From Allobranchiibius sp. CTAmp26 (GTDB taxonomy: Bacteria; Actinomycetota; Actinomycetes; Actinomycetales; Dermatophilaceae): a stretch of 64,000 nucleotides of DNA. Shown here one piece after another: positions 27,700 to 42,304 of the stretch; the first letter of the stretch is position 1; the number at the start of each line of letters is the position of its first letter. The notes under the pieces are model-generated. The model made no database searches and was not told where the DNA came from. It saw only the letters and a program-made list of their open reading frames with translations. The stretch spans positions 62,001 through 126,000 of the forward strand of contig NZ_JAGEKR010000006.1 in assembly GCF_017565405.1 (NCBI RefSeq), given 5' to 3'. A program made the position numbers and the translations under genes.

Positions 27700-29240
27700 T
27701 CACCGCCGACCTGCACGCCGACGTGACGTTCGGGCGGGACTGGCCCTCGGCCGACCTCTTCGCCGAGCTGGCGCGAGACCGGCGGGTGATTCCCGTCGTA
27801 CGCCGCCTGCTCGCCGACGCCGAGACACCGCTGGGGGTCTACCGCAAGCTGGCCAAGGACCGACCCGGCACGTTCCTGTTGGAGTCGGCCGAGCACGGGG
27901 GTGTGTGGTCGCGGTATTCCATCGTGGGTGCCGCCAGCCGCGCCACGCTGAGCGAACGCGACGGCCAGGCGCATTGGATCGGCGAGCCGCCGGTCGGTGT
28001 GCCGACCGACGGCGCGCCGACACAGGCGCTGGCCGACACGCTGGACGCCCTGCGCACGCCCCACATCCCGGGTCTGCCACCGCTCACGGGCGGCATGGTC
28101 GGGGCGGTGACCTACGACGCCGTACGCCGCTTCGAGAAGCTCCCGGACACCGGTCGCGACGACCTGGGGCTGCCGGAGCTCAGCATGATGCTGGCGTCCG
28201 ACCTGGCGGTGCTCGACCACTCCGACGGCTCGATCCTGCTCGTCGCGAACGCCATCAACTACGACCGGCGGCCGGAGGGCGTGGAGCGGTCCTATTACGA
28301 CGCGCTGGCGCGGCTGGAGCGGATGCAGTCCGAGCTCGCGGCGCCCGCCCGCAGCACCGTCTCGGCCCCGCACCCGCGCGAGGACGAGCCCGTGAGTACC
28401 CATTCGCGGGAGGAGTACCACGACATGGTGGAGGAGGCCAAGGAGGCGATCCGCTCCGGCGAGGCCTTCCAGATCGTGGTGTCCCAGCGCTTCTCGGTGC
28501 CGTGCGCCGCGGATGCACTCGACGTCTACCGTGCGCTGCGGGTGAGCAACCCGAGCCCGTACATGTACCTGCTGCGTATCCCGCTGGACGACGGCGCGAC
28601 GTACGACATCGTCGGATCCAGCCCTGAAGCTCTGGTCAAGGTCGAGGGTGAGCGGGTCACGACGCACCCGATCGCGGGCTCCCGACCGCGGGGGAAGGCC
28701 CCCGAGGACGACCAGCGGCTCGCGTCCGAACTCGCCGCCGACCCCAAGGAACGCGCCGAGCACCTGATGCTCGTGGACCTGTCCCGCAACGACCTGCAAC
28801 GGGTCTGCGCGCCCGGCAGCGTCGAGACCGTGGAGTTCATGCAGACCCGCTACTACAGCCACATCATGCATCTGGAGTCCACGGTCGTCGGCCGCCTGCG
28901 GGAGGGCACCAGCGCGTACGACGTGCTGGTGGCGACGTTCCCCGCCGGCACGCTGTCCGGCGCGCCGAAACCTCGCGCGATGGCCCTGATAGATCGGTAC
29001 GAGGGAGTGCGCCGCGGGGTGTACGGCGGGGTGGTCGGTTACCTGGACTTCGCGGGCGATCTCGACCTCGCCATCGCCATCCGCACGGCCGTCATCAAGG
29101 ACGGTCAGGCGCACGTGCAGGCCGGCGCCGGCATCGTCGCGGACTCGGTGCCGGAGAGTGAGTACCAGGAGACCTGGAGCAAGGCGCGAGCTGCGCTGCG
29201 CGCGGTCGCCACGGCGCAGGGAATGAGCGACATCTCGTGA
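27696..29240 (+). CDS. trpE: Anthranilate synthase component I
   Basis: Makes anthranilate from chorismate, using ammonia from TrpG (not in this window). 514 residues. The N-terminal LLES (61-64) is the tryptophan feedback-binding element. The chorismate-binding core has [25 protein letters not shown], and [12 protein letters not shown], with [10 protein letters not shown] and [13 protein letters not shown] 27696 overlaps the hisI stop. The end overlaps the next gene by four bases. Confidence 0.97.
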   Translation: MITADLHADVTFGRDWPSADLFAELARDRRVIPVVRRLLADAETPLGVYRKLAKDRPGTFLLESAEHGGVWSRYSIVGAASRATLSERDGQAHWIGEPPVGVPTDGAPTQALADTLDALRTPHIPGLPPLTGGMVGAVTYDAVRRFEKLPDTGRDDLGLPELSMMLASDLAVLDHSDGSILLVANAINYDRRPEGVERSYYDALARLERMQSELAAPARSTVSAPHPREDEPVSTHSREEYHDMVEEAKEAIRSGEAFQIVVSQRFSVPCAADALDVYRALRVSNPSPYMYLLRIPLDDGATYDIVGSSPEALVKVEGERVTTHPIAGSRPRGKAPEDDQRLASELAADPKERAEHLMLVDLSRNDLQRVCAPGSVETVEFMQTRYYSHIMHLESTVVGRLREGTSAYDVLVATFPAGTLSGAPKPRAMALIDRYEGVRRGVYGGVVGYLDFAGDLDLAIAIRTAVIKDGQAHVQAGAGIVADSVPESEYQETWSKARAALRAVATAQGMSDIS

Positions 29241-29818
29241 CGAGCAAACGGTCGGTGTTCCTCGTCGGCCTGGTGGCCGTGCTGCTGCTGCTGCTCGCCG
29301 GCAGCCGCACCTGGGTGACCGGCAGCGTCGCCGACGCCGTCCTGCAGCGGGCCGACGTCCAGGTCGGCGGGTCCAGTGCGGCCCCGGTCGTGACGGCAGG
29401 CGCCCTGGTCGGGGCCGCGGCGGTCATCGCTCTGCTCACGGTGGGGAGGCTGCCCCGGTCCGTCGCCAGCGTGCTGGCCGCGCTCGCCGGAGCGCTCGCG
29501 CTCTACGGCGTGCTGCACGTGATCACCGACCCGGACGGCGCGATCCGTGACCACGCGGCGGGCTCCACCGGTCGCACCGGTGACGCGGTGACACACGGCG
29601 CGCTCACCTTCTGGCCCTGGGTCGGGGTGCTCGGTGCGGTGCTGCTGGTCATCACGGGGGTGCTGGGTTTCGTGGGCGGCCGGCGGTGGAGCGGGCTGTC
29701 CAGCAGGTACGACGCCCCGGCCGCTCGCACCCGCACCGTGTCGGCCTGGGACCGGCTCAGCGAGGGCGAGGACCCCACGGCGGACGACCCGCGGGGCGAC
29801 GCGCGCGGGTCGGCCTGA
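29237..29818 (+). CDS. Trp operon membrane protein (TIGR02234 type)
   Basis: 193 residues with four membrane helices (near 7-25, 50-68, 75-95, 130-152) and an acidic, disordered tail. This family sits between trpE and trpC in many actinobacteria. Its function is unknown; a transport or complex-holding role is speculative. The GTG start overlaps the trpE stop, so it is translated with trpE. Confidence 0.85.
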   Translation: MTSKRSVFLVGLVAVLLLLLAGSRTWVTGSVADAVLQRADVQVGGSSAAPVVTAGALVGAAAVIALLTVGRLPRSVASVLAALAGALALYGVLHVITDPDGAIRDHAAGSTGRTGDAVTHGALTFWPWVGVLGAVLLVITGVLGFVGGRRWSGLSSRYDAPAARTRTVSAWDRLSEGEDPTADDPRGDARGSA

Positions 29819-29889
29819 CAGAATGAAGCGCCCGTCTGGGGCACCCCGCGCAGTCAGCGGGACGACGTCGTACACGGAGGGCACCGCGG

Positions 29890-30153
29890 ATGGCCGAAGA
29901 ACACGAGAACCACGGACACAGCCTCGCTGCGTGGACCCTGGTCGGCCTGATGATGCTCGGCTCGGTCTTCATCGCCTTCGGGGTGGCCTTCGGGCTTCAC
30001 TCGCTGGACATCGTCGGGGTCGTCATCTGCGCCGTCGGGGTCGCCGCGGGCAAGATCCTCGCCAAGGCCGGCTTCGGTGCGCCCGCGCTGCGGGCGCCCG
30101 GCCAGCAGGAGCACCACGAGGTCTCCACCCAGGCGCAGACCGGAGTGCACTGA
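29890..30153 (+). CDS. HGxxPAAW-type small membrane protein
   Basis: 87 residues: a His-rich start with HGHSLAAW, matching the HGxxPAAW motif with Ser-Leu in place of xx-Pro, then two membrane helices (about 16-34 and 39-58) and a polar tail ending near HEVSTQAQ. Proteins of this type occur in the actinobacterial trp cluster; the function is unknown. The ATG follows a CACGGAGGG ribosome-binding site. trpC starts 5 bases after the stop. Confidence 0.82.
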   Translation: MAEEHENHGHSLAAWTLVGLMMLGSVFIAFGVAFGLHSLDIVGVVICAVGVAAGKILAKAGFGAPALRAPGQQEHHEVSTQAQTGVH

Positions 30154-30158
30154 CCGGC

Positions 30159-30955
30159 GTGGGCACTGTTCTCGACGACATCGTCGCCGGCGTCCGCGAA
30201 GATCTCCAGGACCGCCGTCGGCTGCTGCCCCTCACCCAGCTCGAGCAGGACGCCGCGCAGGCCGTTCCCGCCCTCGACGCGATGGCGCGCTTCACCGCCC
30301 CCGGGCCGGTGAAGCTGATCGCCGAGGTCAAGCGGCGCAGCCCCAGCAAGGGCGATCTGGCCGACATCGCCGACCCGGCCGGTCTGGCCGCCGACTACGA
30401 GGCCGGCGGTGCCACGGCCATCTCGGTGCTGACCGAACGACGCCGCTTCGGCGGGTCGCTGCGCGACCTGGACGCCGTCCGTGAGCGCGTGCGAATCCCC
30501 TTGCTGCGCAAGGACTTCATGGTCGACCCGTACCAGATCGCCGAGGCGCGCGCGCATGGCGCCGACCTGATCCTGCTCATCGTCGCGGCCCTCGACGACG
30601 CCCTGCTGCGCGATCTGCACCAGCAGGCCACCCGGCTCGGCATGACCGCCCTGGTCGAGGTGCACGACGAGGCCGAGCTGGACCGCGCGGTCACCCTCGG
30701 CGCGCGGCTGATCGGCGTCAATGCGCGCAACCTGAAGACCCTCGAGGTCGACCCTTCGGCGTTCGGGCGCCTGGCGCCGCGGGTGCCGGGCGACCAGGTG
30801 TTGGTCGCCGAGTCCGGCATCGCCGGACCGGCCGACGTCGCGTCCGTCGTGCGCGACGGTGCGTCCGCGGTGCTGGTGGGGGAGGCGCTGGTCACCGGCG
30901 GCACCCCGCGCGAGGCCGCGGCGGCCCTCATCGACGCCGGACGGGCGGCCTCGGT

Positions 30956-30959
<4 letters not shown>
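30159..30959 (+). CDS. trpC: Indole-3-glycerol phosphate synthase
   Basis: Closes the indole ring in tryptophan synthesis. 266-residue TIM barrel. The family signature is [14 protein letters not shown] (catalytic Lys and Glu), followed by [42 protein letters not shown] and LVAESGI for phosphate binding. GTG 30159 gives the normal N-terminus; the frame is open much further upstream but overlaps the preceding genes. The end overlaps trpB by ATGA. trpD is absent from the cluster, as in many actinobacteria. Confidence 0.96.
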
Positions 30960-32235
<1,276 letters not shown>

Positions 32236-32239
<4 letters not shown>

Positions 32240-33033
32240 CCGGCGTGAGCGATGTGCTGGCCCGCACGAGGAAAGAGGGCCGGGCGGCGCTGATCGGCTA
32301 CCTGCCGACCGGGTTCCCCAGCGTCGAGCAGTCCATCGAGGCGATGGTCGCGATGGCGCAGTCCGGTGCGGACATCGTCGAGGTCGGCCTGCCCTACACC
32401 GACCCGTTGATGGACGGCCCGGTCATCCAGTCGGCCGCGACCAAGGCGCTGGAGAACGGCGTGCGCGTCGCGGACGTCTTCGACGCGGCCGCCGCGATCG
32501 TGCAGGCCGGCAGTGCCGCCGTGGTGATGACCTACTGGAACCCGGTGCTGCGGTACGGCGTCGACAAGTTCGCCGGTGCCCTGCGCACCAGCGGCGCGAG
32601 CGGACTGATCACGCCCGACCTCGTCCCCGACGAGGCCGGCGAGTGGATCACCGCCAGCGACGATCACGACCTCGACCGGATCTTCCTCGTCGCCCCGAGC
32701 TCGACCCCTCAGCGGCTCGCGAGCACCACCGCCGCCGCCCGCGGTTTCGTCTACGCCGCGTCGCTGATGGGCGTCACCGGCGCCCGCGACAGCGTCGGCG
32801 GCCAGGCACAGGTGCTCGTCGAGCGCACCCGCGAGGTCACCGACCTGCCTGTCTGCGTCGGCCTCGGGGTGTCCACCCCGGCCCAGGCGCACCAGGTGGC
32901 CGAGTTCGCCGACGGCGTCATCGTCGGCTCCGCGCTCGTGCGCTGCCTGTTGGAGGCCGACACCTTCGCCGCCGGCCTGGACGACCTGCGTTCGCTCACC
33001 AGCCGTCTCGCGGACGGCGTGCGCCGGACATGA
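32236..33033 (+). CDS. trpA: Tryptophan synthase alpha subunit
   Basis: Releases indole from indole-3-glycerol phosphate and passes it to TrpB. 265-residue TIM barrel. The catalytic Glu and Asp are in [19 protein letters not shown]. Other blocks are [25 protein letters not shown], and [16 protein letters not shown] 32236 overlaps the trpB stop; the end overlaps lgt by ATGA. Confidence 0.97.
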
Positions 33034-33980
33034 CCGCGTACCTGCCCAGCCCGACCCAGGGAGTCCTCTGGATCGGGCCGCTGCCGCTGCGCGCGTACGC
33101 GCTGTGCATCCTGGCGGGCATCTTCGTGGCGGTCTGGATCGCCGGCCGCCGGATCGTGCCCCGCGGAGGCACCGCCGACGACATCTACACCGTTGCCTGG
33201 TGGGCCGTGCCGTTCGGGATCGTCGGGGGGCGCCTCTACCACCTGATCACCTCGCCGCAGGCCTACTTCGGCAAGGGCGGCCACCCGCTCGACGCGTTCG
33301 CGATCTGGCACGGCGGCCTCGGCATCTGGGGGGCCGTCGCGCTCGGCGCGGTCGGCGGATGGATCGGCGCCCGGAAGGCGGGCATCAGCTTCCTGGACTT
33401 CGCCGACGCGGCGGTGCCGGGCATCCTGGTCGCCCAGGCGGTCGGGCGCTGGGGCAACTGGTTCAACAACGAGCTGTACGGCGGCCGCACCGACCTGCCC
33501 TGGAAGCTGCAGATCCACGAATGGGACGAGTCGCGCGGACACGCGATCTTCCAGGACGGCCACGCCGTCGTTCTCGGGTACTTCCAGCCGACGTTCCTCT
33601 ACGAGGCCATCTGGTGCCTGCTGATCGCCACCGCGATCGTCGCGGCCGACCGGCGGCTGCTGCTCGGGCGTGGCCGGGTGCTCGGCCTCTACGTGATGCT
33701 CTACCCGGTCGGCCGCATCGTCTTCGAGTTGATGCGCACCGACCCGGCCAACCACATCCTCGGCCTGCGGGTGAATGTCTGGGTCTGCATCCTGGTCTTC
33801 CTGGGCGGGGTGGCGATCTTCCTCCGGACAGGTCGTCGGCACCCGGACGGCGTCCGCGAAGGCTTCATCGATCGACGCCGGTTCGACGAAGGCGACGAAG
33901 CCGCGGGACGCGACGCCACGAAGAGCGCGAGCCCAGCGCAAAACGTCTCGTCTGATGAGACGGATACGTCCACCTTGTGA
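33030..33980 (+). CDS. lgt: Prolipoprotein diacylglyceryl transferase
   Basis: Attaches diacylglyceryl to the lipobox cysteine of lipoproteins such as the LivK and ZnuA encoded in this window. 316 residues, about seven membrane helices. The Lgt signature GRWGNWFNNELYGG is intact, with RAYALCILAGI near the N-terminus and YPVGRIVFELMRTDPANHI with the catalytic Arg region. The C-terminal 40 residues are charged and cytoplasmic. lgt after trpA is a conserved actinobacterial order. Its stop codon lies in the -35 region of the proposed gltB promoter. Confidence 0.96.
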   Translation: MTAYLPSPTQGVLWIGPLPLRAYALCILAGIFVAVWIAGRRIVPRGGTADDIYTVAWWAVPFGIVGGRLYHLITSPQAYFGKGGHPLDAFAIWHGGLGIWGAVALGAVGGWIGARKAGISFLDFADAAVPGILVAQAVGRWGNWFNNELYGGRTDLPWKLQIHEWDESRGHAIFQDGHAVVLGYFQPTFLYEAIWCLLIATAIVAADRRLLLGRGRVLGLYVMLYPVGRIVFELMRTDPANHILGLRVNVWVCILVFLGGVAIFLRTGRRHPDGVREGFIDRRRFDEGDEAAGRDATKSASPAQNVSSDETDTSTL

Positions 33981-34083
33981 GCATCCGAGGGGCCCGGATA
34001 CGCTGAGCGCCCCGCAGGCCAACGTCGTCCCGCAGGTCACTGGAAGAGCAGTGCAGAGCCGGCGCCGGTGGCGCGGCTCTTTC
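33975..34083 (+). promoter_or_regulatory. gltB promoter and leader hairpins
   Basis: TTGTGA (33975-33980), 18 bp, then TACGCT (33999-34004) form a plausible promoter overlapping the lgt stop. Downstream are a small hairpin (CACTG 34038-34042, CAGTG 34049-34053) and a strong one: AGAGCCGGCGCC (34055-34066) with GGCGCGGCTCT (34070-34080), one bulge, followed by TTT. The terminator-like hairpin therefore lies inside the leader of gltB, an arrangement that permits attenuation. It could equally be the trp operon terminator with a second promoter beyond it. Confidence 0.5.
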
Positions 34084-34154
34084 ATGATGTGCGCACGCGA
34101 GAGCGCATGCGCCCCGTCGCCGGGGCGCACGACGACGACAGGACGGTGGGTGCG

Positions 34155-34158
<4 letters not shown>
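34084..34158 (+). CDS. Candidate 24-residue leader peptide ahead of gltB
   Basis: Begins ATG ATG directly after the terminator-like hairpin and ends with TGA overlapping the gltB ATG (ATGA), as in coupled operon genes. The peptide holds two cysteines six residues apart (MMCARESAC), a run of four threonines and a basic end. No ribosome-binding site is visible, so it would start leaderless or after transcript processing. It may be chance, but the overlap and position after a hairpin are suggestive. Confidence 0.3.
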
Positions 34159-38703
<4,545 letters not shown>

Positions 38704-38711
<8 letters not shown>

Positions 38712-40161
38712 TCCACGAGGTTTCCTGAAGGTGCGCGACCGGGCGCTGCCGCAGCGGCGGCCCGTCTCGGTCCGGATCAAGGACTGGAAAGAGGTCTACG
38801 AGGAGCAGCAGCTCGGCGAACTGCAGCAACAGGCGGGCCGCTGCATGGACTGCGGAATCCCGTTCTGTCACAACGGGTGTCCGCTCGGAAATCTGATCCC
38901 CGAGTGGAACGACCTGGCCTGGAAGGGCGACTGGCCCGACGCCATCGAGCGGCTGCACGCCACGAACAACTTCCCGGAGTTCACCGGACGGTTGTGTCCG
39001 GCACCCTGCGAGACCGCGTGCGTGCTCGGGATCAGCGAGCCGGCGGTCACCATCAAGCAGGTCGAGCTGACCACGATCGAGCAAGCCTTCGAGGCCGGCG
39101 CGGTCGAGCCGCAGCTGCCGACCCGGCTGACCGGCAAGACGGTGGCCGTCATCGGCTCCGGGCCGTCGGGGCTGGCCGCCGCGCAGCAGCTGACCCGCGC
39201 CGGCCACACGGTGGCCGTCTACGAGCGCGACGACAAGCCGGGCGGCCTGATGCGCTACGGCATCCCCGAGTTCAAGATGGAGAAGGCGGTCCTGGATCGT
39301 CGGCTCGAGCAGATGATGGCCGAGGGCACCCGGTTCCGCTGCTCGACCGACGTCGGGGGAGAGCTGACCGGGTCCGCACTGCGCCAGCGGTACGACGCCG
39401 TCGTGCTGGCCGTCGGCGCCACCGTGCGCCGCGGGTTGCCCGCCCCGGGCCACGAATTGAACGGCGTGGTGCAGGCGATGGACTTCCTGCCGGCCGCCAA
39501 CCGGGCCGCGCTCGGTGAGCAGGTCCAGGACCAGATCACCGCCAAGGACAAGCACGTGGTCGTCATCGGCGGCGGTGACACCGGTGCGGACTGCATCGGG
39601 ACGTCCCACCGGCAGGGCGCAGCGTCCGTGACGTCCCTGGAGATCATGCCCAAGCCGGGCGAGGACCGCTCCGAGGCCAACCCGTGGCCGACGTACCCGA
39701 TGCTCTACCGGTTCGCGAGTGCGCACGAGGAGGGCGGCGAGCGGGTCTACGCGATCAGCACCAAGGAGTTCCTCGATGACGGTGCGGGCAACGTCAAGGC
39801 GCTGCGGCTCGTCGAGGTCGAGCGCAAGGGCAGCGGTTTCGAGGAGGTCGAGGGTTCCGAGCGGGAGATCCCGGCCGATCTGGTGCTGCTCGCCATGGGA
39901 TTCCTCGGCCCGCAGAGCACCGGACTGGTCGAGCAGCTCGGGGTCGAGCTGGACGAGCGCACCAACATACGGCGCGACGCCAACTTCATGTCCAGCGTGC
40001 CGGGCGTCTTCGTCGCCGGTGACGCCGGCCGCGGTCAGTCCCTGATCGTCTGGGCGATCGCCGAAGGCCGAGCGGCAGCCCGCGGGGTGGACGCGTTCCT
40101 CAGCGGATCCAGCGACCTCCCGGCCCCGATCGGCCCGACCGATCGGCCGCTCACGGTCTGA
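38704..40161 (+). CDS. gltD: Glutamate synthase small subunit
   Basis: Supplies electrons from NADPH through FAD and iron-sulfur centres to GltB. 485 residues. The N-terminal cysteines 47, 50, 55 and 59 ([13 protein letters not shown]) and the later CPAPCETAC bind two 4Fe-4S clusters. FAD binding is at [12 protein letters not shown] and NADPH binding at [26 protein letters not shown] closes the FAD domain. GTG 38704 lies inside the end of gltB. Confidence 0.97.
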
Positions 40162-40219
40162 CCGCGAAGTTACCTCTGGGTACGGCGTGCATCGGCATCG
40201 AATGCCGGTGCGCCGTCGA

Positions 40220-40232
40220 TAGGCTCGACATC
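40220..40232 (+). promoter_or_regulatory. Candidate leaderless promoter of pyk
   Basis: TAGGCT (40220-40225), then 7 nt, then ATG 40233. The hexamer and spacing are identical to those of hisF and polA. No ribosome-binding site is seen. Confidence 0.6.
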
Positions 40233-41705
40233 ATGCGACACGCCAAGATCGTCTGCACCCTCGGTCCTGCCACCTCTTCCGCGGAACGCTGCCGCGAACT
40301 GGTCGAGGCGGGCATGGACGTCGCCCGGCTCAACCTGTCCCACGGTGCCTACGAGGATCACGAGGAGGTCTACAACAACCTGCGCCGTGCCAGCGAGGCG
40401 AGCGGACGCCCCCTCGCGATCCTGTGCGACCTGCAGGGCCCCAAGATCCGCACCGGCCGCTTCTCCGCCGGTCCGATCGTGCTCACCAAGGGCGACCGCT
40501 TCACCATCACGGTCGACGAGGTGGACGGCGACCAGGACCGCGTGTCCACGACGTACAAGGGCCTCCCCGGGGACGTGCAGCCGGGCGACTCCCTGCTGAT
40601 CGACGACGGCAAGGTCTCGCTCCGGGCGCTGCAGGTCACCGCGACCGACGTCCTCACCGAGGTCGTCGAGGGCGGCACCGTCTCCAACAACAAGGGCATC
40701 AACCTGCCGGGCGTCGCGGTGAGCGTGCCCGCACTGTCCGCCAAGGACGAGGCGGACCTGCGCTGGGCCGTCCGCCTGGGCGCGGATCTGATCGCGCTGT
40801 CCTTCGTGCGCGAGGCGGCCGACATCGACCGTGCCCACGAGATCATGGACGAGATCGGGCGCCGGGTGCCGGTGGTCGCGAAGATCGAGAAGCCGCAGGC
40901 CGTCGACAACCTGGCCGAGATCGTCGAGGTCTTCGACGCGATCATGGTGGCGCGCGGCGACCTCGGCGTGGAGTTGCCCCTCGAGGAGGTGCCGATCGTG
41001 CAGAAGCGCGCGGTCGAGCTCGCCCGCCGCGCCGCCAAGCCGGTCATCGTCGCCACCCAGGTGCTGGAGTCGATGATCGAGAACTCCCGGCCGACGCGCG
41101 CCGAGGCCAGCGACTGCGCGAACGCCGTGCTCGACGGCGCCGACGCCATCATGCTGTCGGGGGAGACCAGCGTGGGTGCCTGGCCGATCGAGTCCGTGCG
41201 GACCATGGCCCGCATCATCGCGAGCACCGAGGACCACGGGCTGGAGCGCATCGCGCCGCTCGGCACCCGTCCGCACACGAAGGGCGGCGCCGTCACCCGC
41301 GCGGCCGCCGACATCGGCGAGCTGCTCGGCGTGAAGTACCTGATCCCGTTCACCACGAGCGGCGACTCCGCGCTGCGGCTGGCTCGGTTGCGCAGCCCCC
41401 GGCCGATGCTGGCCTTCACCTGCGACCCGGTCGTGCGCAACCGGCTGGCGCTCGTCTGGGGGGTGCACCCCTACCTGGTGCCCGAGGTCAAGCACACCGA
41501 CCAGATGGCGATGCAGGTCGACGAGATCCTCCTGGGGAACGACGGCTGCGTCGAAGGTGACCTGGTCGTGATCATCGCCGGATCACCTCCCGGCATTCCC
41601 GGTTCCACGAACGCGCTGCGGGTCCACCAGATGGGCGATGCGAAGAACAAGGTCGCTCCGGCGTACGACGACCCGACCACGTCGTTCGAGGGCCCGATGA
41701 TCTGA
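40233..41705 (+). CDS. pyk: Pyruvate kinase
   Basis: Final ATP-forming step of glycolysis. 490 residues in the usual A/B/C domain order. [16 protein letters not shown] and VARLNLSHG hold the phosphate and K+ site, [12 protein letters not shown] the catalytic Lys, [17 protein letters not shown] the metal Glu/Asp region, and [18 protein letters not shown] the switch to the C-terminal domain. It stands alone, between gltD and tRNA-Leu. Confidence 0.97.
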   Translation: MRHAKIVCTLGPATSSAERCRELVEAGMDVARLNLSHGAYEDHEEVYNNLRRASEASGRPLAILCDLQGPKIRTGRFSAGPIVLTKGDRFTITVDEVDGDQDRVSTTYKGLPGDVQPGDSLLIDDGKVSLRALQVTATDVLTEVVEGGTVSNNKGINLPGVAVSVPALSAKDEADLRWAVRLGADLIALSFVREAADIDRAHEIMDEIGRRVPVVAKIEKPQAVDNLAEIVEVFDAIMVARGDLGVELPLEEVPIVQKRAVELARRAAKPVIVATQVLESMIENSRPTRAEASDCANAVLDGADAIMLSGETSVGAWPIESVRTMARIIASTEDHGLERIAPLGTRPHTKGGAVTRAAADIGELLGVKYLIPFTTSGDSALRLARLRSPRPMLAFTCDPVVRNRLALVWGVHPYLVPEVKHTDQMAMQVDEILLGNDGCVEGDLVVIIAGSPPGIPGSTNALRVHQMGDAKNKVAPAYDDPTTSFEGPMI

Positions 41706-41730
41706 GGCGCACCACCGGCGGCGCCCACCA

Positions 41731-41790
41731 TGACGCAGTTCGGCACGAGCGCCGCAGGTCTACCTGCGGCTCTCGTGCCGAACTGCGTCA
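41731..41790. repeat. Near-perfect 60-bp palindrome after pyk
   Basis: Arms TGACGCAGTTCGGCACGAG-x-GCCGCAGGT (41731-41759) and its complement (41762-41790) match at 28 of 29 positions, leaving a 2-bp centre. A single-stranded copy would fold into a very stable hairpin that begins 25 bases after the pyk stop. No U-tract. Probably a terminator or a mobile palindromic element. Confidence 0.8.
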
Positions 41791-41841
41791 ATGCTCGATC
41801 GAGCCGACGGTCCGCGTATGCTGGCGCGCGCACGAACCCCG

Positions 41842-41927
41842 GCCGGGGTGGTGGAATGGCAGACACGGAGCACTCAAAATGCTCTGCTCGAAAGGGCGTG
41901 CGGGTTCGAATCCCGCTCCCGGCACCA
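41842..41927 (+). tRNA. tRNA-Leu (anticodon CAA)
   Basis: Acceptor GCCGGGG (41842-41848) pairs with TCCCGGC (41917-41923, one G-U), discriminator A, encoded CCA (41925-41927). The anticodon stem GAGCA/TGCTC encloses the loop CTCAAAA, giving anticodon CAA, which reads UUG. The long variable arm typical of leucine tRNA (TGCTCGAAAGGGCGT region) and T-arm GCGGG-TTCGAAT-CCCGC are present. Confidence 0.97.
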
Positions 41928-41944
41928 ACGTTCGCAGTGCGTGA

Positions 41945-41984
41945 ACGACGAATGGGGGGTCCACCAGGACCCCCCATTCGTCGT
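41945..41984. terminator. Perfect 18-bp hairpin after tRNA-Leu
   Basis: ACGACGAATGGGGGGTCC (41945-41962) and its exact complement (41967-41984) surround a 4-nt loop. It lies between the tRNA and the end of a minus-strand gene, so it can end transcription from both sides. No U-tract on the plus strand. Confidence 0.75.
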
Positions 41985-42001
41985 ACGCAGAGTGAGGAGA
42001 G

Positions 42002-42295
42002 CTAGAACTCCTTCGGTGCCGAAGCCTTGTCGGTCGTCCCATCCTCGGCCGGAACGATGATCGGGCGCAGCCCGGCCCACAGGGCCATCAGGACCGCGAC
42101 CAGGATCATCGCGAGCCCCGCCCACAGGTTGAGGTTGACCCCGCCGGTCTTGCGGCTGTCGGAATCGGTGTAGTTGGCGGCGCCCATGATCGTGAGCACC
42201 ACGCCGTAGATCGCGAAGAGCGCGGCGATGATGTTGCGGACGTCGAAGATCCCGGCCGCGCGCCGATGGGTCGGCGCCGTTGTGGTCTGAGCCAT
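42002..42295 (-). CDS. Small two-helix membrane protein next to symporter
   Basis: 97 residues with two membrane helices (about 22-42 and 57-76) linked by a polar loop (NYTDSDSRKTGGVNLN), a motif pair seen in small proteins found beside sodium:solute symporters in actinobacteria. It starts 9 bases after the symporter stop and is probably an accessory subunit or stabiliser. This role is inferred from position only. Confidence 0.7.
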   Translation of the reverse strand: MAQTTTAPTHRRAAGIFDVRNIIAALFAIYGVVLTIMGAANYTDSDSRKTGGVNLNLWAGLAMILVAVLMALWAGLRPIIVPAEDGTTDKASAPKEF

Positions 42296-42304
42296 GAGAC
42301 GTCC

